The position numbers and the translations under genes are program-made. 64,000 bases of DNA. Origin: Streptomyces violaceoruber. GTDB taxonomy: Bacteria; Actinomycetota; Actinomycetes; Streptomycetales; Streptomycetaceae. The notes under the pieces were generated by a model that saw nothing but the letters and a program-made list of their open reading frames with translations, was not told the origin of the DNA and did no database searches. The stretch lies in the NCBI GenBank assembly GCA_000720805.1, contig JODI01000027.1, positions 46,504 to 110,503 of the forward strand, written 5' to 3'. Below, in pieces: positions 1 to 8,565 of the stretch (positions are counted from its first letter, which is position 1; every line of letters starts with the position of its first letter).

Positions 1-1
1 C

Positions 2-1849
2 CTGCACGGCTTCCTCACCGCCCTCGGCGTTCCCGCCCAGCGCATCCCCGAAGACACCCCCGGCCGCAGCACACTCTTCCGCAGCCTCCTCGCCGACCGG
101 CAGATCCTCCTCGTCCTGGACAACGCCCGCGACGAGCAACAAGTGCGCCCCCTGCTCCCCGCGGGAGCGGGCTGCCTCACCCTGATCACCAGCCGCAACC
201 AACTCCCCGGCCTGATCACCACCGACGGCGCCAAACCCCTCACCCTCCCCCTGCCCTCACACAGCGAGGCCCACCAAGCCCTCGAACGACGCCTGGGAAC
301 GGAACGACTGGTCGCCGAGCCCACCGCCACAGCCGACATCATCCGCCTGTGCGGACGACTTCCCCTGGCCATGGCCGTGGTCGCCGCCCGCGCCGAACTC
401 GACCGCTCCTTCCCCCTTCACGCCATCGCCGACGAGCTGCGACACACCCACGGCGGCCTCGACGCGTTCACCGGCTTCGACACCACCACCGACGTACGCA
501 CCGTCTTCTCCTGGTCCTACCAGTCCCTGGACGAGCCCACCGCCCGGCTCTTCCGCCTCCTGGCCCTGCACCCCGGCCCCCACATCACTGCCCCCGCCGC
601 GGCCAGCCTCGCCGGCCTTCCCCTCCCCCGAACCCGACGCGCACTCGCCGGCCTGGTCAGTTCCTGCCTCGTGGAACAACCACTGCCCGGCCGCTACAGC
701 CTGCACGACCTCCTGCGCGGCTACGGCACCGAACTGACCCACGCCCACGACACGACCGACGAACGCCACCACGCCACCCTCCGGGGCCTGGACCACTACA
801 TGTTCACCGCCTACGAGGCCAACCAGCTCCTGAAACACGACACAACGCCCGAGCTCGACCTCGGTGCACCCAACCCGGGCGTCACCCCGGAGAACCTCAC
901 CACCATCAAGCAGGCAACCCGATGGCTCACCGACGAACACCGGGTACTGACCGGCCTGCTCCACACCGCCGTCAGCCAGCAGCTGGACCACCACACCACC
1001 GGGCTGGCCTGGTCACTCAAGGACTATCTCTACCGCCAGGAATTCTGGCCCGAAGCCATCACCGCACTGACCCCCGCTCTCGAAGTGGCCCGGCGCCAGA
1101 ACAACCGCCTCGAAGAAGGCCGTTGCCTACGCCACCTCGGTGGCCTCCACGGCTATCTCGGCCATCAGGACCAAGCCCTGCGCCACCTGCGACTCGCCAC
1201 CACGATCTTCGAAGAGCTCGACGCAACGGGTGAACAGGCCCGAGCCCACTACGTCACGGCGTGCGCGCTGTTCCTGTCCGGCCGGGTCCAGGAGGCCGTG
1301 ACGTGCTCCGAGCGGGGACTGGAGCTGTCCCGGGAGACAGGCGAAGAGCTGTGGTTGGCCGAGTGCCTCGTCGAACTCGCCTGGTTCCGCTCCAACCTGG
1401 GGCAGCTCGAGAAAAGCCTTCAGTACAGCGAGGAGGGCATCGCCTTGTTCCAGCGCCTGGACGCGCCGTGGCAACTGGCCCAGGCCTGGGACATTGTGGG
1501 CTACAACCTCCGTGAGCTCGGCCGTTACGAGGAATCGGTGGCCACCTACCAGCGGGCGACACGGGCGTTCGAGGAACTGGGCGACCACAGGAACGCCGTC
1601 GGCACACTGATGCGGCTGGGCGACGCCCGGCTGGCCTCGGGCGACCGGGAAGGCGCACGAGCGGACTGGGTCCACGCCCTCCAGAGCGCCGACGAGCGAG
1701 CCATGTCGCACAGCGCCCAGCAGGTCCGTGACCGGCTCACCGCCCTGGACATGGATGCCGATCCCACCCCCGCCGTGCCGGAGAGGGCGGTCGGGGGCCA
1801 TCGGCTCCCGGCTCCGAGGAGTGGTGATCCCGCGCGCCAGGTGTATTGA
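2..1849 (+). CDS. AfsR-like NB-ARC/TPR regulator, 5' part outside window
   Basis: The reading frame is open from the first bases of the window, so the start lies upstream. The visible 615 residues begin inside an NB-ARC (STAND ATPase) domain: a Walker B-like hydrophobic run ending in VLDN sits near residues 36-41 and is followed by the sensor motif LITSRNQL. A winged-helix-like section and then a C-terminal array of tetratricopeptide repeats (roughly the last 270 residues, with repeated LG..A...Y patterns) follow. This is the order in AfsR/SARP-type regulators and their NB-ARC-TPR relatives in Streptomyces. Such proteins switch on nucleotide binding; whether this one carries the N-terminal SARP DNA-binding domain cannot be seen. 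It ends at a TGA with no gene close behind, so it is probably the last gene of its unit. Confidence 0.8.
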   Translation: MHGFLTALGVPAQRIPEDTPGRSTLFRSLLADRQILLVLDNARDEQQVRPLLPAGAGCLTLITSRNQLPGLITTDGAKPLTLPLPSHSEAHQALERRLGTERLVAEPTATADIIRLCGRLPLAMAVVAARAELDRSFPLHAIADELRHTHGGLDAFTGFDTTTDVRTVFSWSYQSLDEPTARLFRLLALHPGPHITAPAAASLAGLPLPRTRRALAGLVSSCLVEQPLPGRYSLHDLLRGYGTELTHAHDTTDERHHATLRGLDHYMFTAYEANQLLKHDTTPELDLGAPNPGVTPENLTTIKQATRWLTDEHRVLTGLLHTAVSQQLDHHTTGLAWSLKDYLYRQEFWPEAITALTPALEVARRQNNRLEEGRCLRHLGGLHGYLGHQDQALRHLRLATTIFEELDATGEQARAHYVTACALFLSGRVQEAVTCSERGLELSRETGEELWLAECLVELAWFRSNLGQLEKSLQYSEEGIALFQRLDAPWQLAQAWDIVGYNLRELGRYEESVATYQRATRAFEELGDHRNAVGTLMRLGDARLASGDREGARADWVHALQSADERAMSHSAQQVRDRLTALDMDADPTPAVPERAVGGHRLPAPRSGDPARQVY

Positions 1850-1881
1850 TCACCAGCGTGGTCAGCACCGACCGGGATGGT

Positions 1882-2040
1882 TCAGCGGATGATCACTCGT
1901 CCGCGCATCCGCTGAGCTTCAGCGGGATCGGAAAGGGTCCGTCCGGTCACCGCAGGCGGTCTGATTGGCCGGGCGGGCAGGAAAGCGGTCATGGCTCCCG
2001 CTGCCAGGACGAGCCCGAGCCGGGAGAGGGTGCGCGTCAT
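1882..2040 (-). CDS. Possible small secreted peptide (52 aa)
   Basis: The ATG at 2040 is preceded by GGAAGG at a plausible ribosome-binding distance. The first 24 residues look like a Sec signal peptide: MTRTLSR, then the hydrophobic run LGLVLAAGAMTAFLPA. The remainder is short, proline- and arginine-rich and unlike any family I recognise. It may be a truncated relic of a larger exported protein, or a chance frame in GC-rich DNA. No neighbour supports a role. Confidence 0.25.
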   Translation of the reverse strand: MTRTLSRLGLVLAAGAMTAFLPARPIRPPAVTGRTLSDPAEAQRMRGRVIIR

Positions 2041-2257
2041 AAGGGGAGTTTTCCTTCCGAGATGGTGTCGTGCTGCGGAGCAACACGATCGAGAGGCCGG
2101 CGACCACCCTGCAACCGTGTCGGACCTGGGCACAGGGTCATCGAGCGAGGAGTCGCCACCTGGCCCGCAGGCTGCCCCGATGCGTAGGCGTTCGGTCTGC
2201 TGAACGTGGCGCGTGGCTCTTCGGTTCACCCTGCAGTCGATGCCGTCCTCGGCGCCG

Positions 2258-2510
2258 TCAGTCACGGACGAGCTGCGCCTGAAGGGTCTCGCGCCGGCGG
2301 TCGGCCCGAAGTTGAGCGTTACCGGGGATGGGCAGGAAGGAATCGGCGAGGATCCGGACCTGGCGGCCGCCGCGAGATCGTCGGCGCCTCCTTGGAGAGT
2401 TCGCCGAGGACAGCGTCAACGCTCTTCCGCCACCGGCCGACGGCCTCCTGGCCGATGGCCTTCCAGATTTCCCGTCCGCTGAGCCACATGTGCCGACCGC
2501 CGGCCTCCAC
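2258..2510 (-). pseudogene. Possible frameshifted remnant, family not recognised
   Basis: Two minus-strand frames read as consecutive parts of one protein. The first has the segment IWKAIGQEAVGRWRKSVDAV (about 2385-2480). The second, in another frame, has ILADSFLPIPGNAQLR and ends at 2258. Their composition is protein-like and they abut near 2390, which would fit one frameshift. I do not recognise the family and no start is evident. Confidence 0.2.
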
Positions 2511-2823
2511 TCACCCCGTACGGGCCCGGTGCGCGACGCGGGCACTCAACACACGTGACGGACGTCGCGACACGAGCGGGCCCCCGCTCCGCCCTCCCGC
2601 TGCCCGAACGCCACGGCGGCGGTCCTTCCGTCCGCGACTCGGCGGGAAGCGCGCTGCGCAGCGGATACCAGGGCCTGGCCGTAGCGGTCAGCGAGAGACG
2701 CCAAGGATGCACGACAAGGAGACGACAAGGTTTGGCCAAGGGCTCCCTACGAGGGTTGAGCCACTCGCCCGCGCATGCGGGAGAGCACGCCACAGAACAC
2801 TTGAACAGGATGGGGCGCCACCC

Positions 2824-3405
2824 ATGAACGGGATCATGGAAGCGGGGACCACCACCCTCGCTCCGGCTCGGGCGCATGCCCGGAACGTCACTTCGGACGC
2901 CGACTGCGATGCCTTCATGCGAGACGTCTACGATCAGTACGGACTTCTGCTCGTTCGGTACGCCACGCGGCTGCTGGACGGCGACTGGCACAAGGCGGAG
3001 GACATCCTCCAGGAGACCGCGGCCCGTGCCTGGAAACACGCCCGGTTCCTGGGCACCCGCGGCGACCACATCCGACCGTGGCTGCTCACCGTGGCCAGGA
3101 ACCTTGTCATCGACCACCACCGGGCTCGGCAGATCAGGCCGCTTGAGCTGATGCCGGTCGAGGACCTGGACACCTCCTGGGATGGCATGAGGTCCACGAT
3201 CACCGCCCACGCGGTGCTGGAAGCACTGCGGGAGCTGAAAGAGCAGCATCGGACCATCATCGGCCTCATGTACTACCTGGAATGCAGCGTGGCCCAGGCA
3301 GCCGAGCACCTCGGCATCCCGCCCGGCACCGTCAAGAGCCGCGCCTTCTACGCCGTGCGGGCACTGCGCAAGGCCCTGGAGAAACAAGACGTACTCGGCG
3401 CATAG
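2824..3405 (+). CDS. ECF-type RNA polymerase sigma factor
   Basis: A 193-residue sigma-70 family protein of ECF size. Region 2 lies around residues 30-100: the segment YDQYGLLLVRYATRLL is followed by AEDILQETAARAWKH, the usual helix for -10 recognition, and by RPWLLTVARNLVID. Region 4 occupies roughly residues 125-190, with a helix-turn-helix reading VAQAAEHLGIPPGTVKSR. Such proteins direct core polymerase to a small regulon and are usually held by an anti-sigma factor. No anti-sigma gene (for example with a zinc-finger HC motif) follows; downstream DNA is decayed. I chose the ATG at 2824 because residues upstream of it in the same frame are not sigma-like. Confidence 0.85.
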   Translation: MNGIMEAGTTTLAPARAHARNVTSDADCDAFMRDVYDQYGLLLVRYATRLLDGDWHKAEDILQETAARAWKHARFLGTRGDHIRPWLLTVARNLVIDHHRARQIRPLELMPVEDLDTSWDGMRSTITAHAVLEALRELKEQHRTIIGLMYYLECSVAQAAEHLGIPPGTVKSRAFYAVRALRKALEKQDVLGA

Positions 3406-3751
3406 CCATGGCACGGGCGGTGGGCGCCGCCGTGGTCCTCGACGACCCCTCCGGGGCCACCGAGCGTGCCGCTCGCCGTGCTGTTCCGGCAACACCGGAC
3501 AGGCCCGGTCGGCTAGGGGGTGGGCGACCGGTACGGCGGATCTCGACCGGTTCTTCGCCGAGGAGGGCTTCTCCGCACCGTCCGGTACGGGGAGCCGGGC
3601 CGGGTCGGAATCGTGGGCGAGCGCGAGGTCGGCGCCCCCTGGAGACGAGGTCCGTGCACCGCTCGCCCGTGGCGGACCGCATACAGCAGACGGCCCCTCC
3701 TCCGGACAGGAAGGGCCCCTTGATCATGGCCGTACCCCCGTACGTCAGCGG
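3406..3751. other. Intergenic stretch without a recognisable gene
   Basis: Between the sigma factor and a minus-strand pseudogene I find no convincing coding frame. An imperfect stem-loop at 3692-3717, described separately, is the only structured element seen. Confidence 0.4.
3692..3717. terminator. Stem-loop between convergent genes
   Basis: GGCCCCTCCT pairs with AGGAAGGGCC across a six-base loop, with one mismatch. It lies between the plus-strand sigma factor and the minus-strand remnants and could stop transcription from either side. There is no U-tract, as is common in Streptomyces. Confidence 0.35.
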
Positions 3752-4066
3752 CTACGCGGGATCCAGCACGGGCTTCGCGGGAAGCCCGCCGTTCTTCTCG
3801 CAGCGCAGTTCTTGGCCATGGCCAGTGAGAAGGAGTGGGCCACGGTCGCGTAGGCGTCCTTCAACGCGTCGATGTCACCCTCGGGCTCCGTTGGCATACC
3901 CCAGCGCTCCACGCCGATGCGGACGTGAGCCGCATTCGTCGAGTTGGGGAATCTGTCGCTCCGGCACGCGAACAGGACCGACGCCCTGTTCGCCGCGGCC
4001 AGGCGTGCCCTCCCCCATCTTCAGCACGGTGAAATCCGGGGCCGGAGTTCCCGTCGGGGGCCGTCG
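3752..4066 (-). pseudogene. Frameshifted C-terminal remnant of a probable exported protein
   Basis: Three minus-strand frames read in turn as one protein. PDFTVLKMGEG is followed in a second frame by VLFACRSDRFPNS, AAHVRIGVERWG and KDAYATVAHSFSLAMAK, and in a third by LRCEKNGGLPAKPVLDPA and a stop at 3752. At least two frameshifts are therefore needed to restore it. The cysteine pair and the tail resemble small lipoproteins or secreted proteins of actinomycetes, but I cannot name the family. It directly abuts the XRE remnant upstream, so the two debris pieces may have been joined by a deletion. Confidence 0.5.
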
Positions 4067-4426
4067 TCATCCAGCCCCCAGGTGACTCGGACCGCGAAAT
4101 CCGGCGTACCGTCGGCTGTATAGATGCGGCAGACGTCGTCGCGGGTCCCGCAGACGTGGGTGCTCGGGATCGAAGCCGCTCGCCTGGCGCAGGTTGGCGA
4201 CGGCGGCCTGGGCGGCCCGGTCCCAGTCCTGGTAGAACTCCCGTCCGGCTGGGTCGAGGAAGGTCATGCGGGCCAGGTTGTCGGCGTTCACGCCGGACAG
4301 GACGGCGACCTCCTCGCGGCGCAGTCCGGCGACCCTGCGTACGCCGTGACTCGCCATGTTGACGTCCTGTGGCCGCAGGTGGGCACGGCGCGCGCGGAGG
4401 AATTCCCCGAGATGGTTGTCGTCCAT
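4067..4426 (-). pseudogene. XRE/MmyB-type regulator with internal deletion
   Basis: The ATG at 4426 starts MDDNHLGEFLRARRAHL and continues into the family's helix-turn-helix (GLRREEVAVLSGVNAD). In intact relatives the next residues are YYTRLEQGR and about 90 residues of linker. Here the text jumps straight to ARMTFLDPAGREFYQDWDRA, a motif from the C-terminal ligand-binding half, and after PEHPRLRD the frame becomes non-homologous and stops at 4067. Two lesions are therefore visible: a large in-frame deletion and a 3' truncation. The full-length genes at 54230 and 55958 show what is missing. Confidence 0.7.
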
Positions 4427-4563
4427 GGCCTCCAGGCTAGGCAGTGGCTCCGCTCTGTGCCTGGGTGTGCCGCACCCAGGTACAGAGCACCCTGGTACAC
4501 CCGCGATGACCTGCGCAGACTCGGTCGGGCAAGACACCCGCACCCACCGAGGAAGGCAATGTG

Positions 4564-4851
4564 ATGACAGGCGATGCGCGGAGCGGCCGCGATTCCGGGC
4601 AGGCCGACGTGGTCGGCATGTGGATGACCGCGGACGGTCAGATCCGTCAGGAGCTGTTGCCGGACGGGCGCTACGACGAGGCCCGGGGAGACCGGCGCAG
4701 CGCGTACACCGGCCGGTACACGGTGACCGGCGACCACCTCGACTACGTCGACGACACCGGCTTCACCGCCACGGGCGACATCAGGGACGGCGTGCTCCAC
4801 CACGAACACCTTGTGCTCTACCGCGAGGACCGGATGGAGAAGCCCTCGTGA
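4564..4851 (+). CDS. Atu4866-domain protein
   Basis: A 95-residue protein whose core (VVGMWMTADGQIRQELLP, GRYDEARGDRRSAYTGRY, GDHLDYVDDTGFTATGD) is characteristic of the small Atu4866 beta-barrel family, whose function is not established. Members are often encoded next to short-chain dehydrogenases, and a truncated SDR follows here. GGAAGG lies seven to twelve bases before the ATG at 4564; a GTG immediately before it (4561) is an alternative start. It looks intact although both neighbours are broken. Confidence 0.75.
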   Translation: MTGDARSGRDSGQADVVGMWMTADGQIRQELLPDGRYDEARGDRRSAYTGRYTVTGDHLDYVDDTGFTATGDIRDGVLHHEHLVLYREDRMEKPS

Positions 4852-4859
4852 GAAGGCGC

Positions 4860-5203
4860 CGGCGGCCGGTTCGTACGCGTCCACGGTCGGCCTGCCCGAA
4901 GGGGTCGCCTACAGTGCGTCGAAGGGGGCTCTCGCCCAGCTGACCAAGGTGCTGGCACTGGAGGGCGGCCCCCTGGGCATCCGCGCGAACCTCGTCGCCG
5001 CAGGCGTTGTCGAGACCGACTTCCTCGACACCTTCCGCCCCGACAGCCGCGCCTATCTCGCGTCCTTCGCGGACGTCCACCCCCTGGGCAGGGTGGCGCA
5101 GCCCCGCGAGATCGCGGAAGTCCTGTGCTTCCTGGTCTCCCCGCGGTCCGCCTTCGTCACGGGCGCCGTACTCCCCGCGGACGGCGGCTTCACCGCCGCC
5201 TGA
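4860..5203 (+). pseudogene. Short-chain dehydrogenase, N-terminal half missing
   Basis: The frame holds the C-terminal half of an SDR: the catalytic AYSASKGAL-type motif (here VAYSASKGALAQLTKVLA), then RANLVAAGVVETDF, PREIAEVLCFLVSP and FVTGAVLPADGG before the stop at 5203. The glycine-rich NAD-binding motif and the NNAG motif, about 130 residues, are absent. The homologous text begins abruptly at GSYASTVGL just after the Atu4866 gene ends, so a deletion joined the two. Confidence 0.75.
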
Positions 5204-5234
5204 TCCGTCGTCCGCCCGCGGACCAGCGACACGA

Positions 5235-5253
5235 TAAGAACATTCGTTCCTTA
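5235..5253. promoter_or_regulatory. Inverted repeat before tetR-family gene, likely operator
   Basis: TAAGAACATTCGTTCCTTA is an imperfect palindrome: TAAG-AAC and GTT-CCTTA arms. It lies immediately before the TetR reading frame at 5258/5273, where an autoregulatory operator would be expected. The pairing of site and protein is inferred from position only. Confidence 0.4.
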
Positions 5254-5257
5254 CGTC

Positions 5258-5814
5258 ATGCGCTTTGTGCTTATGCGCGAGAAGGAAACATCCGAAGGGC
5301 GGGAGACAGCGGACCGCGAGGGGCGACGCACCCGCCGCCACGGTCCACGGCGCAGGGAGCGCGTACTCGACGCCGCGCTGGACGTGCTCGCCGAGGACGG
5401 GGTCGCCGGGATCACGCACCGCAAGGTGGCCGCCCGGGCGGACGTACCGCTGGGCTCCGTCCCGTATCACTTCGCGAGCCTGACCGAACTGTGCACGCGG
5501 GCGTTCGCCCGGTACGTCGAGCAGCGGAGCACCGAGTACGAGGCGCTCTTCGCCGCGGTGACCTCGCGCGAGGACCTGATCGAGGACCTGATGGAACGGG
5601 TGCGTGGAGGGCCGTCCCGGCACCGCAGCGCGGTCCTCGGCTTCGCATTGCACCTGGCCGCGTTGCGCGATCCCGCGCTGCGCGCACTGACCCCGGTGTG
5701 GACCAGGTCCAGCCGGGCGGTGCCGGCCCGCTTCACGGGGCCGAGGCCGCCGCCCGCCTCGACGCCCTTCCGGAAGGAATGATCATGCACACGCTGCTGT
5801 CCACGGAACGGTAA
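5258..5814 (+). pseudogene. TetR-family regulator with C-terminal frameshift
   Basis: The N-terminal domain is a clear TetR helix-turn-helix: RERVLDAALDVLAEDGVAGI, then THRKVAARADVPLGSVPYHF. The frame from 5258 stops at 5782 after a foreign-looking tail (GPRPPPASTPFRKE). In the next frame the expected ending AEAAARLDALPEGMIMHTLL runs to a stop at 5814. A single indel near 5740, after RFTG, therefore explains the change. The DNA-binding half is intact, so a truncated protein could still bind its operator. ATG 5273 (MREKET) is an alternative start. Confidence 0.65.
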
Positions 5815-5964
5815 CCGCGTGCGGAGATCCGGGCAGCCATCGTGCAGACGCCCGGTCCGGTCGCCGGCCCGGGCAGGTGAACAACCGCAGCTTCCGCCTG
5901 ACGGCGAAGGTCCCCCGGCTGCCCGGCGTGATCACCGACCGCCTGGCGGAGCACTTCGGCTCCC

Positions 5965-6138
5965 CTCAGCCTGAGCGCCGGCTCGGACGATCCCGCCCAC
6001 GCGGCCGCCCGGGTCGGGGTGATCACTTCGATCGGCTACGGCGGCTTCGTCCGCGGCCCGCCGCTGATCGGGGCCCTCGCCGACCGGACCGAGCCAACCA
6101 CTTGGCCTCCACGGCCCGGTGGCCAGACCGCCCGATGA
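5965..6138 (+). pseudogene. MFS transporter C-terminal remnant
   Basis: One frame reads LSLSAGSDDPAHAAARVGVI and then TSIGYGGFVRGPPLIGALAD before running into unrelated sequence and a stop. The text matches the last helices of a major facilitator superfamily exporter (the G.GGF..GPPLIG.LAD motif). Everything upstream is missing. The stretch between 5815 and 5964 has only scrambled coding traces. The remnant is convergent with the intact TetR gene at 6148-6774. Confidence 0.6.
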
Positions 6139-6147
6139 GCGAAGTGG

Positions 6148-6774
6148 TCAGCTGTCGGGTTTCTTCGAGCGCCGCGGGGCGGCGGCCTGGGTGGGGCGAG
6201 CACCGGCCTCGATCTGCAGGGCGTACACGGCGTTCGTCACGAGTTCGCGCGCGTATGCGGCGTCCAGTCGGCCAGGGCGGAAGAGGATGCGGTACATGAT
6301 CGGCGCCACGACACGGTCGATCACCAGTTCCGTCTCGGGCACCGGCTCCCCCCGCTGCACCGCACGGGCCAACACGGCGTCGATCTGCTCTGCGGCATAC
6401 GCCGAACACTGACCGGCATTGGTGCCGTCGGGGTCGCCGAGCAGGGCGTCCCGGATGTAGGCACGCCCGGGCGGCGAGGCCATCTCGTCGAGGAACTGCT
6501 CCGCCCACGCGTCGAGATCGGCCCGCAGGCTTCCGAGATCGGCCGGATCCGTTTCCGGGCGCAGTCGTTCGACGGCCACGTCGGACAGGAGTTCCTGCAG
6601 GTCGCCCCAACGACGGTAGATCGTGGAGGGGGTCACGCCCGCCCGAGTGGCCACCATCGGGACCGTGAGCGCGTCGCGGCCCACCTCCCCTACGAGTTCA
6701 CGCACCGCCGCATGGACGGACTCCTGTACGCGTGCGCTGCGCCCGCCGGGGCGGGCCATGGGCTTGGGACTCAT
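6148..6774 (-). CDS. TetR/AcrR-family transcriptional repressor
   Basis: A 208-residue protein with an N-terminal TetR helix-turn-helix (residues about 10-60: VQESVHAAVRELVGEVG, then VPMVATRAGVTPSTIYRRWG) and a C-terminal ligand domain of the TetR_C_16 style. I chose the ATG at 6774 (MSPKPMARP) because AAGGTGG lies five bases upstream; a start nine bases further out is possible. The site GCGAATTTGTTGCTTCTAG just before it resembles two sites in the amidase/MFS divergent promoter. The likely regulon is therefore itself, the amidase operon and the (now broken) MFS gene. Confidence 0.85.
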   Translation of the reverse strand: MSPKPMARPGGRSARVQESVHAAVRELVGEVGRDALTVPMVATRAGVTPSTIYRRWGDLQELLSDVAVERLRPETDPADLGSLRADLDAWAEQFLDEMASPPGRAYIRDALLGDPDGTNAGQCSAYAAEQIDAVLARAVQRGEPVPETELVIDRVVAPIMYRILFRPGRLDAAYARELVTNAVYALQIEAGARPTQAAAPRRSKKPDS

Positions 6775-6789
6775 GCGATCCACCTTAAT

Positions 6790-6808
6790 GCGAATTTGTT
6801 GCTTCTAG
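6790..6808. promoter_or_regulatory. Candidate TetR operator before its own gene
   Basis: GCGAATTTGTTGCTTCTAG starts 16 bases upstream of the tetR start codon. It matches GCGAATCATTTGCTTTAG (8566) and the reverse complement of TAAAGCAAACCAATCGC (8608) at most positions. A repeat of the same motif in both places is what an autoregulating TetR protein would need. Confidence 0.5.
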
Positions 6809-6913
6809 CCGGTGGCCGGCGTCGGCCACCCGCAGGGCTGCGTATCCGGGCGCCCGAGCACGGCGGCCCCCTGCGGCGACGCAACCGCATGCCGGCTGGA
6901 ACGTCCGCCTCCC

Positions 6914-8305
6914 TCAGGCAGCGAGGGGAGCAAGCCGCCCCGCGCCGGCCACCGACTCCTCGTAGACCCGGCCCACACGGAGCACCGTCGCGTCGTGGAA
7001 GGGGCGCGCCATCAGCTGCATACCGATCGGCAGTCCGGCGCGGTCGTGACCGACCGGCAGGGTGAGGGCCGGGACGCCGGTGATGTTGGCGGGGGCGCAG
7101 AGGCGGACGTAGCTGTCCGACACGGCCTCGGTCGTGCCATCGGCCCACTCGACGGCTTCCTGCCCCGCCTCGGCGGCGGTCATCGGCACCGTCGGCGCGG
7201 CGAGGACGTCGATTCCGTCGAACATGTGAGCCCAGGCGTCTCGCATCATGGTGCGGGCCCGCTGGGCGCGGAGGTAGTCGCCCGCAGAGGTGAGTTCACC
7301 GGCCTCCAGCAAGGTGCGAACGTCCGCCGCGTACAGGTCGGGGGTGGCCCGCAGCGACCGCTCGTGGTACGCGGTGGCCTCGGGAACCATCAGCCCCCAC
7401 TGGACGGCCTGGATGTAGCGTGCCATCGGGATCTCGACGTCGACGAGCTCCGCCCCCAGCTCCGCCAGCCGCTCGATCGCGCCGCGTACGGACTCCTCGA
7501 CCTCGGGCGTGACCCGGTCGAAGTAGTGGTTCCGCGGTACGCCGACCTTCAGTCCTCGCAGGTCGCCTCCCGGGAAGCGGTCCAGCGTGGGGCCGGACAC
7601 GCTCGCCGGGTCGCGCGGGTCGTGGCCGGCGGTCGCCGACAGCACCAGCGCGACGTCCCGGACGGTGCGGGTGAGAGGGCCCACATGGTCCAGTGACCAG
7701 GACAGCGAGGTCACGCCTGTGCGTGGGACCAGGCCGTAGGTCGGCTTGAGGCCCACCACGCCGTTCAGGGCCGCGGGGACCCGGATGGAACCGCCCGTGT
7801 CCGTGCCCATGGCGAACGTCGCCCCGCCGGCGGCGACAGCTACCGCCGAGCCGCCGCTCGACCCACCCGCGACCCGGCTGTGATCCCAGGCGTTGTTCGT
7901 CTGCGGAGTGGTCAGGCCGTAGGCGAACTCGTGCGTGTGCGTCTTGCCCAGGAGGACGGCCCCGGCCGCGCCGAGCCGTTCGGCCACCCGACTGTCGCGT
8001 TCCGCCACGTGCCCTGTCCGGACGTGCGAACTCGCCGTGGTGGGTATCCCCTCTGCGTCGATCAGATCCTTGAGCGCCATGGGGATCCCGTGCAGCGGCC
8101 CGCGCGGTCCGCTTCCGGAGATCTCCCGTTCGGCGCGGACCGCTGCGGCCAGGGCCGCGTCGGCGGCGACGGTGACGTAGGCGCCCAGCCGTCCTTCGAC
8201 GGCGGAAATACGGGCGAGCACCGATTCGGTGAGTTCTACGGGGGACAGCTCCCGTGCGCGCACCGCACGGGAGGCTTCGACCAGCGACAGCTCAAACGGT
8301 TGCAT
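6914..8305 (-). CDS. Amidase signature family hydrolase
   Basis: A 463-residue amidase. The Ser-cisSer-Lys triad is visible: Lys79 in PMALKDL, the GGSSGGS motif at 147-153 and the nucleophile Ser173 in GTDTGGSIR. Length and the adjacent AtzG-like small gene resemble the AtzE/AtzF and GatA-like groups, which hydrolyse amides or transfer ammonia; the substrate cannot be told from sequence. The gene starts inside the end of the upstream AtzG-like gene (14-base overlap), so the two are translationally coupled. Transcription is from the divergent promoter at 8566-8627 and is probably controlled by the TetR protein. Confidence 0.9.
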   Translation of the reverse strand: MQPFELSLVEASRAVRARELSPVELTESVLARISAVEGRLGAYVTVAADAALAAAVRAEREISGSGPRGPLHGIPMALKDLIDAEGIPTTASSHVRTGHVAERDSRVAERLGAAGAVLLGKTHTHEFAYGLTTPQTNNAWDHSRVAGGSSGGSAVAVAAGGATFAMGTDTGGSIRVPAALNGVVGLKPTYGLVPRTGVTSLSWSLDHVGPLTRTVRDVALVLSATAGHDPRDPASVSGPTLDRFPGGDLRGLKVGVPRNHYFDRVTPEVEESVRGAIERLAELGAELVDVEIPMARYIQAVQWGLMVPEATAYHERSLRATPDLYAADVRTLLEAGELTSAGDYLRAQRARTMMRDAWAHMFDGIDVLAAPTVPMTAAEAGQEAVEWADGTTEAVSDSYVRLCAPANITGVPALTLPVGHDRAGLPIGMQLMARPFHDATVLRVGRVYEESVAGAGRLAPLAA

Positions 8306-8498
8306 CGGCGTTCCCCTGCCCGGCTCGGTAGGAGGACGCGGGAGGGGTCTCGCCGAAATCGAGCTCGCGCAACGTGCTGATCACGGAGTGGATGTAGTTG
8401 GCCGTCGTAGCCACTTCTTCATGTCGGCCGTCCCCGAGGGGGAGCCCCGCCCGCAGCGCCCCTCGGGCTGCCTCTTGGGGGGTGAGTTCGCTGGTCAT
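8292..8498 (-). CDS. AtzG-like (DUF4089) small amidase partner
   Basis: A 68-residue protein whose middle (LRAGLPLGDGRHEEVATTAN, then IHSVISTLRELDF) fits the AtzG-like/DUF4089 family. In the cyanuric-acid pathway AtzG forms a GatC-like complex with the amidase AtzE and stabilises it. Start ATG at 8498 has AAGGAAG upstream. Its overlap with the amidase gene supports a two-subunit enzyme. The family assignment rests on length, pattern and context. Confidence 0.6.
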   Translation of the reverse strand: MTSELTPQEAARGALRAGLPLGDGRHEEVATTANYIHSVISTLRELDFGETPPASSYRAGQGNADATV

Positions 8499-8565
8499 GG
8501 CTTCCTTCCGGATCTGTGCGGCGCGACGGGCCGGGACTGGTACAGGACCTCCGACCGCCGTAAAC

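Larger units (their letters stand above)
1850..2823. other. Long intergenic stretch with weak coding traces
   Basis: About 970 bases separate the NB-ARC protein from the sigma factor. On the minus strand I see a possible tiny secreted peptide (1882-2040) and a possible two-frame gene remnant (2258-2510), listed separately. A short inverted repeat, CTC-g-CCCGC/GCGGG-a-GAG, lies at 2764-2785, about 40 bases before the sigma factor start. It could be an operator or an mRNA hairpin. I see no RNA gene or mobile element here. Confidence 0.4.

Noticed and set aside
257..994. Long minus-strand frames opposite the NB-ARC/TPR gene
   Set aside because: Gly/Val-rich antisense shadows with no domain pattern.
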